Made by a program: the position numbers and the translations under genes. The notes beneath the pieces were generated by a model that saw only the letters and a program-made list of their open reading frames with translations, searched no databases and was not told where the DNA came from. A DNA stretch of 64,000 nt from Sphingomonadales bacterium (GTDB taxonomy: Bacteria; Pseudomonadota; Alphaproteobacteria; Sphingomonadales; Sphingomonadaceae), in the NCBI GenBank assembly GCA_017309275.1, contig JAFKLT010000047.1, positions 1 through 64,000 of the forward strand. The letters are read 5' to 3'. Positions 51,631-59,777 of the stretch are shown here, piece by piece. Position 1 is the first letter of the stretch; every line of letters begins with the position of its first letter.

Positions 51631-51999
51631 ATGATCGGATATGTGACGCTGGGAACGAACGACCTCGCCAAGGCGGCGGTCTTCTATGATGCCATCGCGG
51701 GCGAACTGGGCACGCCGCGAATGATGGAATATGACGGCTTCATCGCATGGGGCAAGCCGGGCGGCGGCGCGGGCATCGGCCTGACCAAGCCCTTCGACGG
51801 CAATGCCGCGAGCGTCGGGAACGGCGTGATGGTGGCGCTGGAGGCGAAGGACGAGGCGCAGGTGCAGCGCCTTTACGACATCGCGCTCGCCAATGGCGGC
51901 ACCTGCGAGGGGCCTCCCGGACCGCGCGGCGAGGGCTTTTATGCCGGCTATTTTCGCGATCCGGACGGGAACAAGCTCAACGCCTTCATCATGGGATGA
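51631..51999 (+). CDS. VOC family protein (glyoxalase-like), probably SOS-controlled
   Basis: Protein of 122 residues with the vicinal-oxygen-chelate fold: IGYVTLGTNDLAKAAVFYDA opens it, AWGKPGGGAGIGLTKPFDG is the middle and GFYAGYFRDPDGNKLNAFIM ends it, with the family's Asp-Pro-Asp-Gly-Asn. The usual first metal histidine is replaced (Gly-Tyr-Val-Thr), so metal binding may differ. Strong GGGAGAGAAG binding site before the ATG. The promoter in front carries a perfect SOS box, so the gene is probably induced by DNA damage. Monocistronic. Confidence 0.88.
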   Translation: MIGYVTLGTNDLAKAAVFYDAIAGELGTPRMMEYDGFIAWGKPGGGAGIGLTKPFDGNAASVGNGVMVALEAKDEAQVQRLYDIALANGGTCEGPPGPRGEGFYAGYFRDPDGNKLNAFIMG

Positions 52000-52178
52000 A
52001 CGGCGCGTCCGGGGCAGGTTCGGCGCGGAGGGCGATGCGTCGCCTTTCGCGTCCACCGCGCGGCCACCGACGATAAATTGCCTTCCCAATATCTGCCGTC
52101 GTGATCGACTGTGCCTGATGACGCGGCCGATCCCCTCGACAAGCCTTGCCCGGATGTCCGGCGAACGCCTTTGCCTTA
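52000..52178. other. Gene-free stretch after the VOC gene
   Basis: No frame on either strand looks like protein. The first part is GC-rich; I see no site of note before the stem-loop region that follows. Confidence 0.5.
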
Positions 52179-52258
52179 AAGCGACAAAGAAGACAGTTTC
52201 GACGTGCTCATGCGTATCTTTTGTCGCTTCAAGGCGGCGGTCTGACAGCCGCTTTTTG
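52179..52258 (+). ncRNA. Candidate small RNA or leader with two stem-loops
   Basis: AAGCGACAAA at 52179-52188 pairs perfectly with TTTGTCGCTT at 52220-52229 across a 31-base loop. Five bases on, GCGGC/GCCGC (52234-52238 and 52248-52252) with TTTTT after it forms a terminator-type hairpin. The order, stem-loop then terminator, in a 400-base gap without a gene suggests a small RNA or an attenuated leader of the downstream ATPase gene. No known RNA family was recognised. The region 52259-52402 shows no gene. Confidence 0.4.
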
Positions 52259-52402
52259 CATTTTGAGAGTGAAGTTGCGGAGATTTTCGCCGTTTCGGCG
52301 GGGATCGCCTGGTCTCGCTCGCGCGCCCCCGGCTTTGCCGATTGCCTGACCAGTCCCTCCGTTCTAGACCCTTGTTCAAGTGCCTGAGTGGAGGAAAGCG
52401 CA

Positions 52403-53998
52403 GTGAGCGACGGTAGCGAAGCGACCGAAATCTATATCGGACTGGGTGGCGGCGGAGCGCCCGACGGACCCCGGCAATCGTTGGTCCTGAAGCGTGCGAA
52501 CCGCCACGGCCTGATCGCGGGCGCGACCGGCACCGGCAAGACCGTGACGCTGCAAGGATTGGCCGAGGGCTTTTCGGCGGTCGGCGTCCCGGTGTTCGTC
52601 GCCGACGTGAAGGGCGACCTGTCGGGCATGGCGATGGCGGGTAGCCCGACGTCGAAGATGCACGAGATTTTCGCCGCGCGCGCGGCCGAGATCGGCGACA
52701 CCGGCTGGGCCTATCACGACAATCCGGTGATCTTCTGGGATTTGTTCGGCGAACAGGGCCACCCGATCCGCACGACCATTTCCGAAATGGGGCCGCTGCT
52801 CCTCGCGCGCCTGATGGGCCTCAACGAGGTGCAGGAAGGCGTGCTTGCGATCGCGTTCCGTGTCGCCGACGAACAGAATCTGCTCCTCCTCGATCTGGGC
52901 GATCTGCAGGCGATGCTCGCCTGGTGCGCGCAGAATGCGGACGAACTGACGATCAAATATGGCAATGTTTCGAAGGCGACGGTCGGAACGATCCAGCGCC
53001 AGTTGCTGACGCTGGAAACGCAGGGCGGCGATCATTTCTTCGGCGAGCCCGCGCTCGACATCGCCGATATGATCCGGCTCGACGAACAGGGTCGCGGCTA
53101 TGTCAACGTCCTGGCCGCCGACAAGCTGATGGCCAGCCCCAAGCTTTATGCCACCTTCCTGCTGTGGCTTTTGTCGGAGATGTTCGAAACGCTTCCCGAG
53201 GTCGGCGACCCCGACAAGCCGAAGCTCGTCTTCTTCTTTGATGAGGCGCATCTGCTGTTCGACGACGCGCCGCCCGCGCTGACCGAAAAGATCGAACAGG
53301 TCGTGCGCCTGATCCGTTCGAAGGGTGTCGGCGTCTATTTCGTGACGCAAAACCCGATCGACGTGCCGGAGACGATCGCCGGCCAGCTCGGCAACCGCGT
53401 CCAGCACGCGCTGCGCGCCTTTACCCCGCGCGACCAAAAGGCCGTCAAGGCGGCCGCCGATACCTTCCGCCCCAACCCGAAGGTGAATGTCGAGCGCGAG
53501 ATCACCGAGCTGAAGGTTGGCGAGGCGCTCGTCTCGCTGTTGATGGCCGACGGTGCGCCGTCGCCGGTCGAGCGCACGCTGATCAAGGCGCCCTGCTCGC
53601 GTGCGGGGCCGATCGATGCGAAGGAACGCGCGATCATCCAGTCGATCTCGCCGGTTGCGGGCAAATATGACACGCCCGTCAATCGCGAGAGCGCCGAAGA
53701 ATTGCTCGCCGCCAAGGCCGAGCAGGCCCAGGCGGCGGCGGTCGAGGCCAAGGCGCAGGTCGAGGCCGACAAGCAGGCGGCGATTGCCGCGAAGGAAGAA
53801 GCGAAGCGCAAGGCGGCCGAGGAACGCGTTCGCCTGCAACAGGAAAAAGCCGCGGCGCGCGAGGCCGCGAAGCCGAGCTTTACCGACAAGATGGTTCAGT
53901 CGGCGGCGCGCTCCGCCGCGACCAGCCTGGGCCGGCAGGTCGCGGGCAAGTTCGGCGGCCAGCTGATGCGCGGCATTCTGGGCAGCCTGTTCAAATGA
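52403..53998 (+). CDS. HerA-like ATPase (DUF853 family)
   Basis: Protein of 531 residues. [20 protein letters not shown] near residue 35 is the Walker A motif, [15 protein letters not shown] near 280 the Walker B, and [14 protein letters not shown] and [15 protein letters not shown] the other helicase/ATPase motifs, as in the HerA-like DUF853 family. A charged Ala/Lys/Glu-rich coiled coil follows at about 430-490 ([20 protein letters not shown]), then a hydrophobic Gly-rich end. The GTG at 52403 was chosen because GGAGGAAAG precedes it; an in-frame GTG at 52388 is less well placed. The stop overlaps the globin-like gene as ATGA. Confidence 0.93.
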   Translation: MSDGSEATEIYIGLGGGGAPDGPRQSLVLKRANRHGLIAGATGTGKTVTLQGLAEGFSAVGVPVFVADVKGDLSGMAMAGSPTSKMHEIFAARAAEIGDTGWAYHDNPVIFWDLFGEQGHPIRTTISEMGPLLLARLMGLNEVQEGVLAIAFRVADEQNLLLLDLGDLQAMLAWCAQNADELTIKYGNVSKATVGTIQRQLLTLETQGGDHFFGEPALDIADMIRLDEQGRGYVNVLAADKLMASPKLYATFLLWLLSEMFETLPEVGDPDKPKLVFFFDEAHLLFDDAPPALTEKIEQVVRLIRSKGVGVYFVTQNPIDVPETIAGQLGNRVQHALRAFTPRDQKAVKAAADTFRPNPKVNVEREITELKVGEALVSLLMADGAPSPVERTLIKAPCSRAGPIDAKERAIIQSISPVAGKYDTPVNRESAEELLAAKAEQAQAAAVEAKAQVEADKQAAIAAKEEAKRKAAEERVRLQQEKAAAREAAKPSFTDKMVQSAARSAATSLGRQVAGKFGGQLMRGILGSLFK

Positions 53999-54435
53999 GC
54001 GATGCGGCGTTGATGGAGGCGAGCCTGGTCGCCGCCGCCGACGTCGACATTCGCCTGCCGCTTTTCGAGCGCTTCTTCGCGGCCTTTCCCGAACGGCGCG
54101 CCAGCTTCATTTCTGTCGATGCCGCCTCGCGCCGGATGACCGACGAGACGTTGCAGATGATCCACGGCCTCGCCGCTGGTGAGGGCTGGGTCTGGCCGCT
54201 GGTGGCCGAACTGGTGTTCACCCATCGCAGCTATGGCGCGTTACCGATCGCCGAATATGACGCCTTCATCGACATGACGGTCGAGGAATTGGGCGTCGCT
54301 GCGGGGCCGGCTTGGACCGGCGAGGCTGCCGCGGCCTGGGGACGGCACGCCGACGCGCTGAAGGCGATGATCCGCAAGGCCCGCGCCGATTGGGCGAGCG
54401 CGATGCCCGCGGGCGCGCCCCAGCTCGCCGAATAG
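53995..54435 (+). CDS. Globin-like protein coupled to the HerA-like ATPase
   Basis: Protein of 146 residues. The helical pattern [20 protein letters not shown], then [20 protein letters not shown] and [20 protein letters not shown] resembles the bacterial globin fold, with a histidine in FTHRSYG where globins have the proximal heme ligand before a His/Tyr-Gly pair. I have not been able to confirm heme binding from this. The start overlaps the HerA-like stop, so it is made from the same message. A globin-like partner for this ATPase is unusual. Confidence 0.68.
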   Translation: MSDAALMEASLVAAADVDIRLPLFERFFAAFPERRASFISVDAASRRMTDETLQMIHGLAAGEGWVWPLVAELVFTHRSYGALPIAEYDAFIDMTVEELGVAAGPAWTGEAAAAWGRHADALKAMIRKARADWASAMPAGAPQLAE

Positions 54436-54499
54436 AGGTCCGCTGCCGGCACGCCGAGGGCTCTCGACAGACGACAAAAGATGAGGCAGCTTCGGTTTC

Positions 54500-55786
54500 A
54501 TGACAAAACCTATATTGCCTGGAGAGGTATCCGCCGCCGTCGTCGATCCGGTCGCTTATGGCGACTGGGACGGGCTTCATCAGCAGCTTGCCTGGGCACG
54601 CGCCAACGCGCCGCTCGCGGTCGCCGAAAATCCCGACCATGACCCCTTCTGGCTCGTCACCCGCCACGCCGACATCATGGCGATCAGCCGCGAACCGCAG
54701 CGTTTCGCCAACGGTATCCGCCCGACCGTGCTGACCAATCGTGACGGCGAGGCGCTGGCACGCGCCGCGACGCCGAACAATGACGGGCACCTGATCCGCT
54801 CGCTCGTTCAGATGGATGCACCCGACCATATGAAATACCGCCTGCTGACGCAGAGCTGGTTCATGCCCAAAAATCTGAAGATCGTTGAAGACCGCATCCG
54901 CCAGATCGCCCGTGACACCGTCGATCGCATGCTCGAAAGCGACGGCGAGATCGATTTTGCCCGCGACGTCGCGGCGCACTATCCGCTCCGCGTCATCATG
55001 GACATCCTCGGCGTGCCGCCCGAGGACGAGCCGCGCATGCTGATGCTGACGCAGCAGCTGTTCGGATCGACCGACCCCGAACTCAACCGCAACAAGGTGG
55101 CGATCACCAACGCCGAACAGGCGATTGCGATGCTGCACTATGTCATCGCCGATTTCGAAAACTACTTCCGCGAACTGACCGCCGACCGGCGGAGCAACCC
55201 GCGGGAGGACATTGCGACGGTCATCGCTAATGCCGCGATCGAGGGCGGGCAGATACCCGACCGCGAACTCGCCGGCTACTACATGATCATCGCGACCGCA
55301 GGGCACGACACGACCAGCGCCTCGACCGCCGGGGCGATCATGGAACTGGCGAAGAACCCGGCCCTGTTCGAACGGTTTCGCGACGCGGACAGCGACAAGG
55401 CCGGGCTGATCGAGGAAGCGATCCGCTGGACCACGCCCGTGCAGCATTTCATGCGCAGCGCGAAGGAGGATGTCGAGATCGGTGGACAGACGATCCGCGA
55501 GGGCGACTGGCTGATGCTGAACTATGTATCGGGCAATCGCGACGAGGGGGTTTTCGACGATCCCTTCGCCTTCGATCCCGACCGGCCGAAGAACCAGCAG
55601 ATCGCCTTCGGTTTCGGCGCGCATGTCTGCCTCGGCCAGCATCTGGCGCGGATGGAGATGCGGATCATGATGGAAGAGCTGCTGCCGCGGCTGAAGCGCT
55701 TGGAGCTGACGGGCGAGCCCGCCCGCGTCGAATCGGTCTTCGTCGGCGGCCTCAAGCGCCTGCCGATCCGTTTCGAGGCGGCGTAG
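54500..55786 (+). CDS. Cytochrome P450
   Basis: Protein of 428 residues. AGHDTTSASTAGAIMEL is the oxygen-binding I-helix, EEAIRWTTPVQHFMRSA the ExxR region, and FGFGAHVCLGQHLARMEM the heme-binding loop with Cys377. No signal peptide or membrane anchor, so it is a soluble class I bacterial P450 that needs a separate ferredoxin and reductase, neither of which is in this window. The substrate is unknown. Preceded by a weak ribosome binding site. It stands alone, 65 bases after the globin-like gene. Confidence 0.95.
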   Translation: MTKPILPGEVSAAVVDPVAYGDWDGLHQQLAWARANAPLAVAENPDHDPFWLVTRHADIMAISREPQRFANGIRPTVLTNRDGEALARAATPNNDGHLIRSLVQMDAPDHMKYRLLTQSWFMPKNLKIVEDRIRQIARDTVDRMLESDGEIDFARDVAAHYPLRVIMDILGVPPEDEPRMLMLTQQLFGSTDPELNRNKVAITNAEQAIAMLHYVIADFENYFRELTADRRSNPREDIATVIANAAIEGGQIPDRELAGYYMIIATAGHDTTSASTAGAIMELAKNPALFERFRDADSDKAGLIEEAIRWTTPVQHFMRSAKEDVEIGGQTIREGDWLMLNYVSGNRDEGVFDDPFAFDPDRPKNQQIAFGFGAHVCLGQHLARMEMRIMMEELLPRLKRLELTGEPARVESVFVGGLKRLPIRFEAA

Positions 55787-55856
55787 CGATTTCCCTTTGC
55801 GATCGACCTGCGCCGTGCCAATGCGAGGCGTGGGTCGATTTCTAGTGAGGGAATCG

Positions 55857-56255
55857 ATGAAATATTTCTTCCTGGCTACGGTCGCCATGCTCGCCGTCGC
55901 CACTTCGGTCGCCGCCCCCGTTGCGGCAATGACGATCGACGAAGACGAGCGCGAGCTCTACGACGACAGCATCCAGTGCATGGCCTTTTACGGGATCATG
56001 GCGGGTCTGGGCGGCGACAAGGAAGCCGAAGATCCGAAGGCGGCCGCGTCGGGCACCAAATTCCTGGCGGTCGCAACGGTCCTTGCTGACGAGGACAAGG
56101 CACAGATTCAGGCCGACCTGAACAAACAGATCGCCATGTTCGGCAAGCTGGCCGAACAGCCTGACAATCCCGCGAACATCGAGAAGCTGCGCTCGATCAA
56201 GGATAGCTGCGAGTTCATGGAGACGCTGGTCGACGCGATGATCGCGGCAGGCTGA
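55857..56255 (+). CDS. Hypothetical secreted protein
   Basis: Not recognised as a known family. The 132-residue product has a signal peptide (MKYFFLATVAMLAVATSVAA), so it is probably periplasmic. The mature part has two cysteines (DSIQCMAFYG, KDSCEFMETL) likely to form a disulfide, and is otherwise acidic and helical. The ATG at 55857 was chosen because GTGAGGGAATCG precedes it. Its neighbours, a P450 and a thioesterase on the other strand, give no hint to function. Confidence 0.75.
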   Translation: MKYFFLATVAMLAVATSVAAPVAAMTIDEDERELYDDSIQCMAFYGIMAGLGGDKEAEDPKAAASGTKFLAVATVLADEDKAQIQADLNKQIAMFGKLAEQPDNPANIEKLRSIKDSCEFMETLVDAMIAAG

Positions 56256-56298
56256 AGCGTCTCGGCGTCAGCGCGGACGCCGCGCCGGAACGCTTCGC

Positions 56299-56709
56299 TC
56301 AGATTTTCTCGTGCGGAAAAAAACGGGCGATGACATCGCTCGCCAGCCGTGCGGGGCGCAGCGTTTCGGCATCGATGCAGCACCAGCTCGATTTCACCTC
56401 GGCCAGCACTTCCTCGCCGCGCTTGATGATCGTCTCATAGAAAGCGCGCGCGCCCTGCACCTTTTCCAGGATCACGGTCGCAATGACCTGATCGTCGAGG
56501 AAGGCGGGGCGGCGATAGGTGATCTCATGCTTCAGCGCGACCCACAGATGCTGCGCCACCGCTTCGGGCGGCGCGATCTGGCGCCAGTGCGCGAGCACGG
56601 CTTCCTGCACCCAGCTCAGATAATGGGCGTTGTTCACATGTCCCATGAAGTCGATCACATCGGGACCGACCTTGATATCATGGTCGTGGGGAAGCGCGGC
56701 GCTGCTCAT
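56299..56709 (-). CDS. 4HBT hot-dog thioesterase
   Basis: Protein of 136 residues with the hot-dog fold: VIDFMGHVNNAHYLSWVQEA contains the active-site region (Asp-x-x-Gly-His-Val-Asn-Asn), followed by WVALKHEITYRRPAFLDD and VKSSWCCIDAETLRP. It is an acyl-CoA thioesterase of the 4-hydroxybenzoyl-CoA type; the substrate is unknown. No ribosome binding site lies before the ATG at 56709. Instead a perfect 16-bp palindrome occupies that place, so expression may be leaderless or tightly controlled. Confidence 0.88.
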   Translation of the reverse strand: MSSAALPHDHDIKVGPDVIDFMGHVNNAHYLSWVQEAVLAHWRQIAPPEAVAQHLWVALKHEITYRRPAFLDDQVIATVILEKVQGARAFYETIIKRGEEVLAEVKSSWCCIDAETLRPARLASDVIARFFPHEKI

Positions 56710-56713
56710 ATCA

Positions 56714-56729
56714 TTGACACTAGTGTCAA
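56714..56729. promoter_or_regulatory. 16-bp palindrome, probable operator
   Basis: TTGACACTAGTGTCAA is perfectly symmetrical. It sits four bases before the thioesterase ATG (minus strand), where a ribosome binding site would be expected, and contains TTGACA in both directions. It is typical in form of an operator for a TetR-type dimer. It also lies 50 bases beyond the queF stop. Confidence 0.6.
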
Positions 56730-56779
56730 CAATTCATGACGGAAAGATGAAATTTCCAAGGAATCTGCTGAAATAGACG

Positions 56780-57250
56780 TCAGCCGCGTCCGCGATAGGG
56801 CGCGACGCCTTGGTCGGGCAGCCACAGCCCCTCGGGTGGGACGCCCGATTGCCAGAAAACGTCGATCGGAATGCCGCCGCGCGGATACCAGTATCCGCCG
56901 ATTCGCAGCCATCTCGGGCGCATCTCGTCGAACAGGCGGCGGCCGATGCCGACGGTGCAATCCTCGTGAAAGCCGGCATGGTTGCGGAAGCTGCCCAGAA
57001 ACAGCTTCAGGCTCTTCGATTCGACGATCGTCTCGCCCGGCGCATAGTCGATCACCAGATGCGCGAAATCGGGCTGACCGGTCACCGGACAGAGCGAGGT
57101 AAATTCGGGCGCAGCGAATCGGACGAGGTAGAGATCGCCCGCGCGCGGATTGGGGACATAATCGAGCACGGCCGCCTCCGGCGAGGCAGGAAGTTCGCTC
57201 GACTGGCCGAGATGTTTGGGCGCAAGCGGCGCAGGGGTAGAATCGGACAT
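56780..57250 (-). CDS. queF: NADPH-dependent 7-cyano-7-deazaguanine reductase
   Basis: Short-type QueF of 156 residues. [20 protein letters not shown] holds the catalytic Cys54; [20 protein letters not shown] and the following Asp-Cys hold the acid/substrate residues; [16 protein letters not shown] is the C-terminal signature. It reduces preQ0 to preQ1 in queuosine synthesis. I used the ATG at 57250 (MSDSTPAP); one three codons upstream at 57259 is an equal choice. Divergent from the Pro-rich protein gene. Confidence 0.95.
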   Translation of the reverse strand: MSDSTPAPLAPKHLGQSSELPASPEAAVLDYVPNPRAGDLYLVRFAAPEFTSLCPVTGQPDFAHLVIDYAPGETIVESKSLKLFLGSFRNHAGFHEDCTVGIGRRLFDEMRPRWLRIGGYWYPRGGIPIDVFWQSGVPPEGLWLPDQGVAPYRGRG

Positions 57251-57380
57251 GGAAACCATCTAGGGACGCGCGCGGTCGATGTCATCCGGTAGGATGGCGT
57301 GTCGGCTCGCTGCGGCCAGGGTTCAGCGCCAATTCAGCGGCCCGGCGGAATGAATGGTTTCGGGATTGCGGATTTCTTCA

Positions 57381-58745
57381 ATGACGGTGCGGACGATCGG
57401 ACGAAGGGAAAAGGCGGCGCGGCTGTCGCTGGGCGCGTTGGCGGCATCGCTTGCGCTGAGCATGCCGGCGTTTGCGCAGCAAACCGATACTCCCGCGCCA
57501 ACGCCCGCCCCCTCGTCGACCTTTCGTTTGCCGCCGGCCAGCGATGGCCGCACGCCAGGGATGCAGGGCCCCGCCGACGGCGCCTTGCCGCCGCTGACCC
57601 CGAACGAACGCGGCGGGCAGCCGACGCCCGCCCCCGCGCCGGCTCCGACACCGCCGCCGGTTGTCACGACCCAGCCTCCGCGCACGACGCCGACCCCGGC
57701 TCCGGCGGCAACTACACCCCGCGCTGCTCCGGCCACCACCCAGAATACTCCGCGCGCGACGACCACGGCGCCTGCCGCGGCGCCGACTGCGACGCAGCCG
57801 ACAACGCCGCCTGTCGCCACACCCGCCACGCCTGAACAAGACGGTGATTTGGCGCCTGCGGCTGCGCCCGGCTTTTCCAACGACCCCACGGCGCCAGTGA
57901 CGGCTGCGCCCGAGGTTGGCGATGCAGCAGCGGCGAGCCCGACCGGCGGCGATACCAGCGTCCCGATCTGGGCGTGGTTGCTCGCGGGGCTTGCCGCAGC
58001 CGGTGCCGGCCTCTGGTACTGGCGCCGCCGTCCGGCGGTTGCGGCCGACGCCTCCGCCGATTTTGCCGATCCGGCACCGAAGCCGCTGCCGCGAGCAGCC
58101 GAACCCGCAGCGCGACCAACGACGCCGCGCCCCGGATCCGTCGCTCCGCGTCCGGCGCCTGCCGCTCCGCGTCCTGTGCAGCCCGCAGCGCCGATCGCTT
58201 CACCGCTGGTCACGCGGCCCGCGGGCGAACGCCGTGCGATCATCGCGATGGCGCTCGACGTCCGCGGGATTCGGATGACGAGCGAGCAACTCGTCGTCGC
58301 CTTCACGTTGAACCTGTTGAACGAAGGTCCGGTCGCGGCGACCGGCCTGATGGTACGAATTGCGCTCAACCAGGGCTCGGCAATGACAGAGCCGGTACTG
58401 GCGCGCTTTTTCGACGGCGCGGGCGGCAGCGTGCTGCGCGACGACATGGTGCTCGCTCCCGGCGCGGGCGAGCAACTCAGCACCGAGGTGATGCTGCCGC
58501 GCGCCGCGGTCGAACCGCTGATAATCGGTGGGAGGGCGGTGTTGGTACCGGTCATGGCCTTTGATGTGACCTATCATTGGGACGGCGAGGGCGATGCATT
58601 CGGGCAGAATGCGGGCACGTTCGTCCTGGGCCGCGAGCAGGGCACGAGTGGCAACACCAAGCTGGCGCCGCTTCCGCTCGATCATCCGAATTTCATCGTC
58701 AACCGGCCCGCCGGCCGCGCGACCGCGATTCGCCGCGCGCAATAG
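57381..58745 (+). CDS. Exported Pro/Ala/Thr-rich protein with one membrane helix
   Basis: Protein of 454 residues. A signal peptide (AARLSLGALAASLALSMPAF) is followed by about 150 residues of Pro/Ala/Thr low-complexity linker. Near 195-215 comes a membrane helix (VPIWAWLLAGLAAAGAGLWY WRR). A second Pro/Ala-rich linker and a folded domain of about 170 residues follow (IIAMALDVRGIRMTSEQLVV, IGGRAVLVPVMAFDVTYHWD). I know no name for the last domain. With two hydrophobic segments its C-terminus may be in the cytoplasm. An upstream ATG at 57354 is also in frame; neither has a strong binding site. Confidence 0.75.
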   Translation: MTVRTIGRREKAARLSLGALAASLALSMPAFAQQTDTPAPTPAPSSTFRLPPASDGRTPGMQGPADGALPPLTPNERGGQPTPAPAPAPTPPPVVTTQPPRTTPTPAPAATTPRAAPATTQNTPRATTTAPAAAPTATQPTTPPVATPATPEQDGDLAPAAAPGFSNDPTAPVTAAPEVGDAAAASPTGGDTSVPIWAWLLAGLAAAGAGLWYWRRRPAVAADASADFADPAPKPLPRAAEPAARPTTPRPGSVAPRPAPAAPRPVQPAAPIASPLVTRPAGERRAIIAMALDVRGIRMTSEQLVVAFTLNLLNEGPVAATGLMVRIALNQGSAMTEPVLARFFDGAGGSVLRDDMVLAPGAGEQLSTEVMLPRAAVEPLIIGGRAVLVPVMAFDVTYHWDGEGDAFGQNAGTFVLGREQGTSGNTKLAPLPLDHPNFIVNRPAGRATAIRRAQ

Positions 58746-58926
58746 ACGCCGGTAGAGGCCGCTTTTTTGTTGCGGCGCACCATCGACTGAGGCAGACCGC
58801 CACCGTGCTTGAAAAAGGGCACGCCGGGGCATAGGCTTCTATTCCCCGGAAAGAAAAGAGCCACGCAGGATGGCCGGCGAAGGGACAGGCAAGAGAGTTC
58901 CCGCTCGGTCGCAACAGGAGCATGAC

Positions 58927-59769
58927 ATGGACGCCTTGGTCTCAACCGACTGGCTGGAACGCGAACTGGGGGCATCGGACCTGCGGGTCGTCGATGCGAC
59001 GAAATTCATGGCCGGGACCGACCGCGACCCGCGCGCCGAATATGAGGCGGGGCACATCCCCGGCGCCGTCTTCATGGATCTGGCCGAGCTGGCCGATTCG
59101 ACGGCCGCCGTCGAGAACATGGCACCGCCGGCGGAAAAATTCGCCAGCCGCATGCAGTCGCTGGGACTCGGCGATGGCAGCCGAATCGTGATCTATGACG
59201 ACAGCCCGCTCAAGAGCGCGGCGCGCGCATGGTGGTTGCTCAAGTTGTTCGGCGCACACGACGTCGCGCTGCTCGACGGCGGCCTCGCGAAATGGAAGGC
59301 GGAGGGACGTGCGCTCGAGATGGGCAAGCAGACGCTGCGCCACCGTCACTTCACCGTGTGGCGCGACGCAAAGGCGGTCCGCACCAAGGACCAGATGCTG
59401 GCGAATGTCGACAGCGCAGCCGAGCAGGTCGTCGACGCACGACCCGCCGCGCGCTTCACCGGCGAAGAGCGCGATCCGCGCCCCGGCATGGCGCCCGGCC
59501 ATATCCCCGGCTCGCGCAGCCTGCCGCACAGCAATCTGTTCAACGCCGACGGCACCTGGAAGCGTGGCGACGAATTGAAGGCGGCTTTCGATGCAGCGGG
59601 CATCGACCTTGACCAGCCGCTCGTCGCGACCTGCGGCAGCGGCATGACCGCGACCGTCGTCGCCTTTGGCGCGCACCTGCTCGGCAAGGAAGATGTCGCG
59701 GTCTATGACGGCAGCTGGACCGAATGGGGCGCCGACGCGGCGACACCGAAGGCGACCGGCGCAGCCTGA
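58927..59769 (+). CDS. sseA: 3-mercaptopyruvate sulfurtransferase (two-domain rhodanese)
   Basis: Protein of 280 residues with two rhodanese domains. The first begins VSTDWLERELGASDLRVVDA and lacks the catalytic cysteine; the second has VVDARPAARFTGEERDPRPG and the active loop ATCGSGMTATV with Cys236. The Cys-Gly-Ser-Gly loop is that of mercaptopyruvate sulfurtransferases rather than thiosulfate ones. The ATG at 58927 was chosen because CAGGAGCATGAC precedes it. Eight bases separate it from metC, with which it forms a sulfur-amino-acid operon. Confidence 0.93.
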   Translation: MDALVSTDWLERELGASDLRVVDATKFMAGTDRDPRAEYEAGHIPGAVFMDLAELADSTAAVENMAPPAEKFASRMQSLGLGDGSRIVIYDDSPLKSAARAWWLLKLFGAHDVALLDGGLAKWKAEGRALEMGKQTLRHRHFTVWRDAKAVRTKDQMLANVDSAAEQVVDARPAARFTGEERDPRPGMAPGHIPGSRSLPHSNLFNADGTWKRGDELKAAFDAAGIDLDQPLVATCGSGMTATVVAFGAHLLGKEDVAVYDGSWTEWGADAATPKATGAA

Positions 59770-59777
59770 CGCACAAG

